DNA of 64,000 bases from Telopea speciosissima. Taxonomy: Eukaryota; Streptophyta; Magnoliopsida; Proteales; Proteaceae. The stretch spans positions 9,809,307 through 9,873,306 of the forward strand of contig NC_057920.1 in assembly GCF_018873765.1 (NCBI RefSeq), read 5' to 3'. Below, in pieces: positions 10,138 to 20,679 of this stretch. Position 1 is the stretch's first letter, and each line of letters begins with the position of its first letter. The translations under genes and the position numbers were made by a program. The notes beneath the pieces are model-generated. The model saw only the letters and a program-made list of their open reading frames with translations, had not been told where the DNA came from and did no database searches.

Positions 10138-13100
10138 ATGGCCCTTCGGATCCTTGGATCTCGTCGTCGTCATCATTCTCAAGTTTTGCCTTTGAGACGT
10201 ACATATCACACGATGATGAAGTAAGCTACTTTTGGTTCGCTAGATTTCTGTACCATTTTTTTTCCTCTTCTGTGTCATTTCTTTTGTTTTATTGTTCTTT
10301 CTCGTTCTGTCGATAAATTTGAATTCTGTTTCTTATCATAACTTAGGACATTAGCCTTTGGGGGAGGTTTTTGTTTTTTCCCGCAAAGGTTTGATCGACA
10401 TTTCTAGTGGCAAAGGATGGATTTTTCAGGATTAATTATGTTGGGGTTAATTGCTGAGAGTGACTCGGCTTCAATCTTTCTCACTTGCTTCATTGTTTAG
10501 TCATTGATATTGTCGATTGCCATTTTTGAGGACCCTTTCCGTGGTCATGGGTTGTGGTTCTTGTCCATTACTCACCAGTCGTCAAGAAATAATATCAGCA
10601 ATTGTTTTGGGTACATAGGTAATGCTCTTCACTTAATTCGAGTGATTATTCGAAACTCCCTCGCGTAGATTGTATTTGGAAACTGTAAAGTGGTATACTG
10701 GCCTACTGGGTGAGAATGGACGGGCTTATTTAATAAAATTTTGGGCAAGAGATTATTTTCTGGTCGTGTAGCACCTGCACCTGCACCAGCACCAGCACCA
10801 GCACGGGGCCAATGAGAATGCATGCAGGGGCATCAACATAGATGCGATTTTTTATTTCATGGGGGGCAGAGCAGTAGTTTTGCATGCTCCTGTGTCTGGG
10901 TGCAAGACCCACGTGACCAGGTAGCATTCTTTTTCCCTAACAATCTACTTGGATCCTACTAGCTAATAGTTGTATTATATCAAGGGAGCTGGTTTTAGGA
11001 ATGGGCATGTCCATAGGGTTTCTACGGCCAGCCAGCTCACCTTTTTGTATCACATAGCAGGTCTGACTGGGGCTGAAATTTTTTGGAGAGTTCACCTTTT
11101 CTGTATCACATAGCAGGTTTAATGGCGGCTGAAATTTTGTAGATAGGTCGACTCAAAGATCCCCTTACTCACATGTCAAGTTTCAGCTCACATGGAGTTG
11201 ACCAAGCTGCAAAATAGTTCTTTCAAAAATCTAGGACTACCAAGAGGGTACATGGAAATAAATGGGAGGGTACAGGGATTGAATTTAAATATGAAATTTG
11301 GCAAGTGGCCAATCCAAACCACTGTCTAGATTTCCAATGGTTCGAATTGCCATATTACCCATCCACATGGGACAACTAGGTGGGTCACCCAAAGAGTCTT
11401 TCATAGTTGAAGAAGTTTTTGAACTGTTAATATCAAATATATGGAGAATCCTTATCTAAAAATTCTGTATCTTTCTCAATTATTAGTTAGGAGAGAGTTG
11501 AGTGGAAACATCATTCCCGATATTTTAATAATCATAAGCATAGGTTTTGCATCCTGAATATCACTCCCTCGTCACTTTGTCCTTTCTTTTGAACTATTGC
11601 ATTGCCCTATCTCAGTTATTACTTGTTCCAGTGGGCACTAAACCTACATAGATATAGATCATCAATGTTGGTATGACACCCAACTGATGCTTTTTGTATC
11701 ATTTGTTTAGTGTGTTGCTCCATCTTTTAAAGGCACAATATACAGAAGAGTTTTATTGTCAAAATAAGAAATCAAGTACATGATAACAAGGGTCATAGAG
11801 GACCACTTAACTCAGGGGTTAAGGGTGCCACTTAACTCTGGGGTCACTTGGGGACTCACTCAATCTAAGTGTGGGATTCACTCAAACCACAAGAGGACCT
11901 CAAAGTCAAATGGGACTCACTCACCACAAGAGGTTACATTGGTTATTCTCGTCTCTTTTTTCACAGTGCAAATATATATAGGGGAAGGGAGAACTAGCCA
12001 TTGGAATTTGATGACTAGTGAATTTATGGCTTCATCAATAGACCACTTAAAAATATGTTGGTTTGTTGCAGTATGAGCTTGCTGTGTATCAAATATGCCT
12101 GCCTTGCTAATTTTCATGATTTTTTTAGGTAGGCCCTAGAGTTGAACTCATGGCCTCTTAATTGCGTGGTGTTGGTCCTTGCCAACTTAGCTACACCTTG
12201 GGGGTTTAATTTTCATGATGTTGAACTAACGAAAATATTTATCAAATGAAGTCATTCATTATTATTCATTCTAGCAATCAATGAAGTCCCCTATTTAACT
12301 CTTTCACAGTGTTTTTAGTTTCTCTTGTATAACTTGGTGATGACATGGATAACAAAACACTTCAAGAAGGAGGTTGGCATTCTTAAGGACTAGAAAGAAA
12401 CAGACCGGATCTTGGCTATGTTGGATATGAATTACAAAGGATTTTGGGCCACTTAGAGAGATTAGAATCTGTTTCCATAAAATGTTGTCCAAAGCAAAGT
12501 AATTGATATGGTTGGAAAGGAATTATTCTTTTTTGTTCCCCCCTCATAGATCTTTTCATTATTTGTTCCCTCTTTTGGTAGAAAACTTAAAAATCAGCAA
12601 AGTTGTAGGTAGATATTGATTGTTTCACACTTTCATTATTTTAAGACGATCTCTTGCTTGAGTTGGCAAACTTATTCTCATCTCTGGCGCTTGAACAGTA
12701 TGTTGGTGGGCAAGCTCAAATAGTTCTTAACTGCTGGTTGTACATAGTTTAGTCCATTAAATTGTGCTATAGTTTAAAAGAATTATTCTTTCTCATTTTT
12801 AGCTTTTTTTTCTTGGTATATTCTTTTTTAGCTTCTATTATTTTCTTCCCTTTCTTTCTTTCTTTTATTAATGCAACATTGAGAATTCCCTATATCAATT
12901 GTGTCAATATTTAAAAACTTGTGTACTGTAGCAAATGATCTAGCAAAGCTTATTATCACCCCTACAGCTTGAATAATAAGCGGGTAGGCCTGCTCAATTT
13001 GTTGCTTTCTGTTGGTTGTGCAGAGATAGTTCATTAAGTTGTAATACATGATACAACATACTACCTTACTAGTTACATTTGAAGATATATAGGAGTTATT

Positions 13101-16100
13101 TCTTGTACGATTTCAAGGTGTATGTTACCCAAAAGAGGGGGGGGGGGGGAGGAGATTATTTGGTGATGATACTCCTTTAAACTTGTGATATCTCAAAATA
13201 TGCGCTCGGTTAAAGAACACTAGGTGTGGCGAGAAATGGGACTGGGTTGGAGGTCTGGTTCAGATATTGAGGTGGCTTCTGTGGCTCTCTCTCCAACCTG
13301 GACCCAGATTCCAGACAGTGACCAAATTTGCTGTCCAATGTGGGTTTTATTTGGATTCTTCTTGTCATCCTGGTTTGTACATGTATTTTATTATATCTAT
13401 GCAACTGTTATGTATTAAAACTTTGTGTTCATTAACAGAAAATTTATTTAGGTGCCATCATGAAGACTTGGAACACATGACCATTTTAGTAAGCACACAC
13501 ACTTAACAGTAGTTTATATCTGATATTAAAGCTTACAATCTTTATTCATCACATGCTGAGTTCCCAATTCTGACTTGAACACTGTTTACCAAGTTACCAA
13601 AAAATGTGTAAAATAAGTCTTATCAGGAACTGGCTGAGACATGATCGGTCAAAATATGTGTTTCCCGTAGGAAGAAACAAATCCAGAATAGAATATTGTA
13701 TGGTGAGATAAGGGTGGTCACTGCATTTTTAAACTTAAATTCACAACCTTTTTTTTTTTTTGGGGGGGGGGGGGGTAATACTTATGTTCACAATTCGTTA
13801 AGCCTTTTTTTTCAGTGTAGTGTGGTTGGCTGTACAAAGTATTTTTCCACCATTTAACTTCCAATGTCGTGGTGATTACTGAGGATCTTCACTCTTTGGG
13901 AGACATAGTAAGTCCCCAAGTTGAAGGAATAGGGGACTTGCCCAAGATGAACTGAGTTGACTAAATGATTGTTAAGGTTATTGGCTTGGGTACTATGTAT
14001 GAGAGATCTATTACCTACATAACTTACTGCAAGGGAAAGCACCATGTCTTAGCTGAGGAACAACTTTATCCAATTTTCATTTGTTGTTGTTGTTTTTTTC
14101 TTCACTGATGGGTCTTCTTAAGAATGTAAGCTTAACTAAGTTTTTCCATTCTACAATCATAGGCGTGTTAGGTGAATACCATGCTTATGCCATAAGAAAT
14201 AAGATGCTAACCTATACTCTCTATCCTTTTTAATTTATTTGGTTGTTTCTTAGGAGACTCTTACTGTGTTTATGGATTGACTTTCTTCAATGCTTCTGTT
14301 ATATTTCCATTTCCCAGAGCAAGGAAGGTCTTTGGGGTTTCTCTCTCTCTTATTCTCATCAACATGGCCGCTATAATGGAACGTGCTGATGAGAACCTCC
14401 TTCCTGCCGTTTACAAAGAAGTCAGTGAAGCTTTCGTTGCTGGGCCTACTGATCTTGGATATCTAACGTTCATACGGAACTTTGTACAGGCAGTGTCATC
14501 ACCTTTAGCTGGTATATCAGTTCTTCATTATGACCGTCCCACAGTTCTTGCAATGGGTACTGTTTGTTGGGCCTTATCCACTGCTGCAGTAGGTGCCAGC
14601 CAACATTTTCTGCAGGTAGCTTTCTGGAGAGCCATAAATGGTATTGGGCTGGCCATTGTTATACCAGCACTGCAGTCCTTCATAGCTGATAGCTATCTGG
14701 ATGGTGTTCGAGGGAGAGGGTTTGGGTTGCTAAGTCTTGTTGGTTCTGTGGGTGGAGTAGGAGGTGGTGCTGTGGCAACAGTTATGGCCGGTCAGGAATT
14801 TTGGGGAATACCTGGATGGCGCTGTGCATTTATTATGATGGCATTATTGAGTTCACTGATTGGATTCCTTGTCTTTCTGTTCGTCATTGACCCAAGGAGA
14901 ACACTTACCATCACTAATGCGACTGGGACCACTTCTGAGAGGTATCAATTATTTCTTTAAGTTTGTCAGGTCTATCAGTGTTTTGCAATTGGTATATTCA
15001 TCAATCTTATGGTATTCATGGTGGTTCACCTTTTCTTTTCTTTTTTTCTTTTTTTTTTTTTTACTTTCCAAAATATGTAAAAGTTAAGATATGTGTTAAA
15101 GCTTACTCACAATAGGGGGAGTGTTTTTATCGTGTTTTATGTTTAGTTGTAGAGTTGTGTTAATTATTTCCTTAGTCTAGTTATTTACTTTCCACTTGTA
15201 ATTAGACATATATTCTTAGTAGATTTCCAACTTAGAGTCTATTACCTTCTGTTATATATATATTAGAGATTGACCACAATAGGATGAATCTGGATTCCTA
15301 TTTTAGTCCGTGCAATGACCAAAATGACCCTAGATTTTAGTGGAAAAAACACTTTCTAATTAATGGTTTGTGCATAAATAAGAATAATTGATTTGTGATT
15401 TATTTTAATTTATATTTATATTAAATAAAATAGGTATCATAAATCGTACCAAATACCTGCAAAATAGGAATAACTCAGATGAACGCAAATATAAATCATA
15501 CCAAAGAGAGCCTTAGTCTAGTTATTTACTTTATGGTCAGTGTTCTCTGTGGGGGAGCGTGGCCCCTGCGCACGTGCGGGGGCCACTGAGAGCGGCAGAG
15601 CATGAATGTTGGCATCATAGGGCAGGGCAGTCATTTTGCCCCCCTCTGTGTCTGGGCACGTTTGGTGCACTCCCTCACAGAGAACTTTCTTCCTTTACTT
15701 TATTTACTTTCCTCTTGTAATTAGACATATACTCTTTGTAGGTCCTACTAAGACTCTATTACCTTTTGTTATATATATTGGAGGGTGACCATGATAGGAT
15801 GAATTTGAATTCCTATCTTGTCTAGTTCATCGTTCCTCTCTCTCTCTCTCTCTGGTCTCCTCTTCTCCTTCTTCAGGATCTGGTTGGTAATCTCCAGTGT
15901 TGTCATAGTAATTGATTGGGTGTTTATGGAACATGTAACAAGGACACCAACACGGCGAAACATGATAGCATACATGTTTAACACACTTTATTCCACAAAT
16001 TCAGAGATTATATTTTATAACTGCTCATTTTTATATGCAAATGTAAAATGAATATGGTTCAAATAAGCTAATGTACTTGAAAATTATAATGATGGAATAA

Positions 16101-18835
16101 AATGGAGTGTTCTGCGTCAGGTGTTTGGACCATAGGCCTGATTTTGGGTCTACAGGAAATCAGGAACCCAAAACTTGTCATGTCTCATGTTCAGATCAGG
16201 ATCCATCTAGGGGTGTAAATGAATAGCCGAAATCTGTTTCCGTATCCGCGTTCGTATCCGTTTAGCACTATCCGAATCCGTCCGAAAGCTAAACGGATGC
16301 GGATACGGATAGGTTATAGCTATCCGAAAAGCTATATTTACATGTAAACGGATAAAATATCCGATCCGTATCCATGTCCGTATCCGTTTTGCACTATCCG
16401 AATCCGTCCGATAGCTAATCGGATGCGGATGCGGATATAGCACTATCCGAGCCTAATCCGATCCGTTAACAGCCCTAGATCCATCTCCATGTGGATCATC
16501 CAAATCATCTTTATACCAACTCATTTGTTCATTACTTTTTGGGGCTTCAATGGATTCTTTTTCATCCAATTAAATGAATACAGTAGAAAATGCATAATTT
16601 TCTTCTTTTCATGTCTTCACACTAATTTTTCTCCTATTTAGTATCTTTATTTGTGATCTATCAACGCTATATCCCTGTCCTCTGAACATGAATATATGGT
16701 AACTTGTGGGTGCCCCAGATTTTCCTGCTGGTTTGTAACCCCAGGCCCAAGCTGTACCCTAGAAGTAATAGCTGGCAACAAGGTAAACTTAACAAGTTAT
16801 GTTGTCATCTGGAATGTGAAAACACCAGGAACAAATTTCTGAAATGTATTCCCTTGGTACATGGTCAAATAAATTATGTCGTCCATATAGGATCATCAAT
16901 ATGCACTGCCATGTGACTACAACTTGGCCGGATTTCTGGAAATGTAGTATTCCATTGTTAATCTCAATCTTGGTTAATTTGTTTTACCTTTTGTGCTGTT
17001 GTTACCATTTTTTTCCCTGAAAACTTGATTGCTCTTTTTCACAGGAACAGTTTGATACCAAATCACAGTCCACCATCAGCTTGGATGGAATCCTGGAAAG
17101 CTGTGAAATCCGTTATGAAAGTTCAAACATTTCAGATAATTGTCCTGCAGGGGATTGTTGGTTCACTGCCATGGACTGCCATGGTTTTCTTCACAATGTG
17201 GTTTGAACTAATTGGTGAGTGAAGATTCTTACTCAAGAAGAAAAAAAACTACTACATTTCTCATCAAGGGTAAAATATATTTAAAATGGGGATGACACTC
17301 TTCCACAGGAATCAGTATCAGGTAACACAGTTGGAATAAGATGCCACAATACTATTTGAATCCAATTAACCTAAAAATATAACCCCTCCCCTCCAGCCTC
17401 TTTATGTATGTGTTTCCTTAGAACCTCTTCATCTATGTTCAGTCAATATTCAAAAACTGGTTTTGGAAATGACTGTAGTTGAAATGGAAGACATGAATAC
17501 TTCATGTCTGTTATATGAGAAGATTACCCTAGACCTTTTTGGGAATGTTTCCGTAACTGCTGTCTTCTTACCAATTTATTCTCGTTTGATGGAAAAAAAG
17601 AAAAGGGGTAAGTTACACGTGACCCCCTGGTTTTCAAACGAAACTCAAATCACCCCCTGTATTAGACCCCAATATGACAAATTAGTCCCTACTGTTAGTT
17701 TTATGCTGTTAAGTGATGATGTCAGCCAGTTAAATAAATTTAAATCCCTAAACTACCCTTGACTGTTGGGTGGAGGGTAGTATTGTAAATTTAATTCTAA
17801 TGTTTTAGTACAAGGGTAAAATAGTCCTTTCACACCAATAACTAACAGCAGACTAACACCGTTACTGTAGAGGGGGACAGATGAGTATTTTCAAAAACCA
17901 GGGGGTGATTTGAGTTTTGTTTGAAAACCAGGGGGTGACGTGTAATTTACCCAAAGAAAAGTTATCTAGGCTCTTAGAATGTAAGGGGCTATGAGATACC
18001 CTGGGATCTGATAAAGTGGGTTGGTACTGATCACCCCATCGGTCAATTTTTGTCCAGAGATTGATATTCATTCACCTCTGCATTTGCATTGTTTGTATGC
18101 CACAGTAGGTGCTAAATCCATGCCTAGTCTCTGTAGATTTCTCAGATTTGCTGCACCAAGTATTTCTCCTTTTATGATATTCTGTATCTAATCTATTTAT
18201 ATAATAACGTAGAACCTCATTTGACTCTTTTCGCAGGCTTTGATCATAGTTATTCAGCGGCACTCATCAGCCTTTTTGCACTTGGATGTGCTATGGGGAA
18301 CCTCCTTGGTGGACTAATAGCAGATCATATGTCGCACCTCTATCCAAACTCTGGCCGTATCATGTGTGCCCAGTTCAGTGCTTTCATGGGAATCCCATTC
18401 TCATGGTTCCTCCTCACAGTGATCCCACAGTCAGTCAGCCGCTGGTTCACCTTTGCCATCACCCTTTTCCTTATGGGCCTCACCATCAGCTGGTGCGGAA
18501 ATTGTGCAAATAATCCCATGTTTGCTGAGGTGGTCCCTGCAAAGCACCGGACCATGATATATGCATTTGATCGTGCCTTTGAAGGATCATTCTCTTCATT
18601 TGCAGCCCCAATCGTTGGAATGCTTTCAGAGAAGGTTTATGGCTATGACCCAAAATCTGTGAATTTAGTGTCAGGGTCTGTGCAGGAGGCCTTCGCTATC
18701 TCAAGGGGGCTGCTCTCAATGATGGCAGTTCCCTTTGGTATATGCTGCTTATTTTGTACCCCGTTGTATTGGAGATTTGGGCGGGATCGTGATGCTGCTC
18801 AAACTTTAAATTCAAAAGAGCAAGAGATGATATGA
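10138..18835 (+). CDS. Major facilitator superfamily transporter (At4g36790/UNE2-like), 4 exons
   Basis: Exons are 10138-10220, 14318-14941, 17045-17214 and 18237-18835 (stop TGA). All introns are GT-AG and the phases agree, giving 1476 nt or 491 residues. Family features: MERADENLLP at 48-57, GIGLAIVIPALQSF, PGWRCAFIMMALLS, the central PWTAMVFFTMWFELIG, an A-like loop GGLIADHMSHLYPNSGR, and a C terminus of SKEQEMI as in the Arabidopsis homologue. This is a multi-span membrane carrier; the substrate is not known to me. Family members usually begin close to the KVFG segment. Here exon 1 adds an Arg/His-rich, acid-free leader (MALRILGSRRRHHSQ...) before MMKARKVFG. The start could therefore be 10138, or 10213/10216 if the short form is made. 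Introns 1 (4.1 kb), 2 (2.1 kb) and 3 (1.0 kb) are long, and introns 2 and 3 carry MITEs. Confidence 0.9.
10742..10940. mobile_element. Foldback MITE, family M2, in MFS intron 1
   Basis: The ends GGTCGTGTAGC and CCACGTGACC are roughly inverted. The interior shares CCAATGAGAATGCATG, CATCAAC, GATTTTTTATTTCATGG and a GTGTCTGGGTGCAAGA stretch with relatives at 43500-43682 and 50755-50936. No clear target duplication is visible. A short CACCAG/CACCTG tandem run lies inside. Confidence 0.6.
11034..11150. repeat. Two tandem ~60-bp repeats in MFS intron 1
   Basis: GTATCACATAGCAGGT and GGCTGAAATTTT each occur twice, in the same order, about 60 bp apart. This is a small local duplication without coding content. 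Confidence 0.7.
12126..12212 (-). repeat. tRNA-like SINE remnant
   Basis: Read on the minus strand this is a degenerate tRNA-like sequence. The plus strand shows GAGTTGAACTCATGGCC, the complement of a box B, and GCCAACTTAGCTACACC, the complement of a box A. The same pattern recurs at 23785-23862 and 30903-30985, so a dispersed SINE family is likelier than tRNA genes. The arms do not pair well enough for a functional tRNA. Confidence 0.55.
15175..15820 (+). repeat. Two direct copies of a ~125-bp segment in MFS intron 2, the second split by a MITE
   Basis: TTAGTCTAGTTATTTACTTT...CTTGTAATTAGACATATA...TATTACCTTNTGTTATATATAT...ATAGGATGAAT occurs at 15175-15295. It recurs at 15514-15532 plus 15700-15808, interrupted by the MITE at 15533-15699. 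The paired copies could be the ends of a small old element or a simple duplication. Confidence 0.7.
15533..15699. mobile_element. Mutator-type foldback MITE in MFS intron 2
   Basis: It is flanked by TTATTTACTTT at 15522-15532 and 15700-15710, a target duplication of 9-11 bp. Near the ends GTTCTCTGTGGGGGAG faces its inverted partner CTCCCTCACAGAGAAC. The interior is GC-rich (GGGGGCCACTGAGAGC) and non-coding. It is related to the element at 32383-32520. Confidence 0.8.
16208..16477. mobile_element. hAT-type MITE rich in ATCCG motifs, in MFS intron 2
   Basis: The ends TAGGGGTGTAAAT and GTTAACAGCCCTA are inverted. An exact 8-bp duplication GATCCATC lies on both sides (16200-16207 and 16478-16485), as expected for hAT elements. 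The interior repeats TATCCG and ATCCGAATCCG many times on both strands, so it can fold on itself. No transposase is encoded. Confidence 0.85.
17606..17952. mobile_element. Mutator-type MITE with long inverted ends, in MFS intron 3
   Basis: This is a near-complete foldback. The left end GGGTAAGTTACACGTGACCC matches the inverted right end (GGGTGACGTGTAATTTACCC). Inverted similarity runs for about 50 bp, including CCCCCTGGTTTTCAAAC. An exact 9-bp duplication AAAGAAAAG flanks it at 17597-17605 and 17953-17961, the Mutator size. The interior has GTTAAGTGATGATGTCAG, resembling the larger element at 46123-47627. It is wholly intronic and non-coding. Confidence 0.9.
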
Positions 18836-20440
18836 AGTTTCATTTAACTTTCTAACCACTTGACAGTCTAGCCCTCATCAACTGACATGGCAGCATGAGG
18901 ATGTGATCCAACTCTGAGACTAGGACTTGATCTAAGGAATGGAGATGCAAATCCCTGCACAATGTCAATTTCATCCACAGAAATCTTGCAGTAGATTTTT
19001 TTTGGTATTCAGCTGCCAGTTCCTGAGGTGTTTCCTGAAAATATGGTTTTGTCTTTTTCATTACATGGCAAAAGTGAGCGCTGTAAATGAAAAAAAATTA
19101 AGATTCACTGCAAATTCAATTTGATAATGTATTCTGATTGTTTGAAAAGTGAATACCTTTGCCATGTTTTTTACAAGTATCTAAGAGATTTAGCTGAAAA
19201 TTTTGCTTAGTAGGTTTAGTAAAATTTCAAGTTATGTAATTATTGTTGGTATTAGTTAGAAAGTTTCATCATTTTTTGTTCAACTTAAGGAATCGTATCT
19301 TTTACATCTAACCAGATGAAGCTGTATATATTCTTGCTTGTTTGCTTAGCACATGAACAGTTCTGATATCTTTATCACTCAACTGCCATTGCAAGAAATT
19401 AAACTTCAAACTGCCTCTTCTTTCTCTGCCATTTCTTAGCATTTGTCTCCGGGTTTAGTTTGATTGGATTATTAGAAAAGCCAAATTGGCATCAGTATAG
19501 CTTCCCATTTCTGCATGAGTGAAGCATCCCAGGTTTAAAAGTGACAAAGGAATAACTATTTATATTGATAATATGTACTCTTAAGAGCTTTATTCAATCA
19601 TGAGTTCAACTTAAATTTGCATAGGAAAAATACTAGAAATTATTACAAATGATTCTGTTTAGAACTTAGTTTTTCCCAAGTAAATTTGGGATCAGCTACA
19701 TGAATCTATTTTCACTGTTTAACCCTTTTTAAAGTTAAATTTTTATTGTTAAACCTAAAGCGTCCGTATGTTTTTTTCATCACTTCTACCTAAGTAATGT
19801 TTGGCCTACCCTTTCATCTTGGGTGCTGAAGGTGTAACTTTATTCTGACTGTCGTTGTCTTATTCTCAAAAGTTATGGGAAGCAATTTTTTGTACGGGAG
19901 TGTGGCCTACGCCAGCATTCCCATGTGTCTATCTCTCTCCTCCTTAAAACAAGGGGGCAAAGGTGTCTTTTTATGTCAAACGTAAAAATGTATTTTTAAA
20001 ATAATTTGAAAGTGACTTATTAGTATGTTATTTTCAGTAACTGTCATTGTAATTGTGAAATGACATGATTAATCTTCTTAGAAAAAATATGCGTGCAATA
20101 TTAGAAGGATAAAAAATTAAAGTTACAATTTTGTTACAATCAACCGTGGTGACAATAAGATTTTCCCATCTTAAGCATTTTGAAGTATCCCCTATCCTCA
20201 ATTTCAATCACTTTATTTTCACGATTCTTTCTTTGGAATGAAATGCAATCATAACCAACAAATTACAAAAAAAAAAAAAAAAAAGGCATAAAAGATAAAA
20301 CTTTAATTAGGAAATTTTAGTACCAAATTGTGGTTTTTAGGGGGTAGTTTTGTCTTTTCAAGGAACTCTGTGTTTTAATCTAATTAAGATCGCCTATTTT
20401 GTTTCTTTTTGGTTTTTTGGTAAAGGCCTATTTTTTTTCC
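18836..20440. other. MFS 3' flank and intergenic DNA
   Basis: This holds the 3' untranslated region of the transporter, probably to about 19.1-19.25 kb, then AT-rich DNA. At 19884-19985 there is one half of a family M1 foldback MITE (GGGAGTGTGGCCTACGCC, CCCATGTGTCTATCTCTCTC). No other gene was seen. Confidence 0.6.
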
Positions 20441-20478
20441 ATGAATGATGTTCTATTGGTCTCTCTCTCTAATTTTGC

Positions 20479-20679
20479 CGAAATTTCGGAACAATTCCTG
20501 TGGGAGACTCCGAAATGTCCGAAATTTCGTTTATTTAATTGTTTCAGTCTATAAACCACGATACAGACATACAGTCACGTCAATTGGGTGAAGAATTCAT
20601 CTAAAACTAACGTGACCCGTTTCACAGTGCGAAGAAGCTTGTAGCTGAAACTCTGGGAACTCCTAAACCCTGGAAAACA
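20479..20679 (+). promoter_or_regulatory. OST48 proximal promoter
   Basis: A perfect palindrome CCGAAATTTCGG lies at about 20479-20490, with a second CCGAAATTTCG near 20519. TATAAA is at 20550-20555. CACGTCAATTGG is at 20576-20587; on the minus strand it reads CCAATTGACGTG, a CCAAT box beside a TGACGTG core like those in plant ER-stress promoters. If the TATA is used, that last motif sits at the transcription start, which weakens a regulatory reading. Confidence 0.35.

Noticed and set aside
13224-13418. Overlapping open frames on both strands
   Set aside because: They fall in MFS intron 1, lack splice support and have no recognisable motif.
14277-14317. In-frame extension upstream of MFS exon 2
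   Set aside because: It contains no ATG and a strong acceptor (TTTCCATTTCCCAG) precedes 14318. Exon 1 at 10138-10220 joins there in phase.
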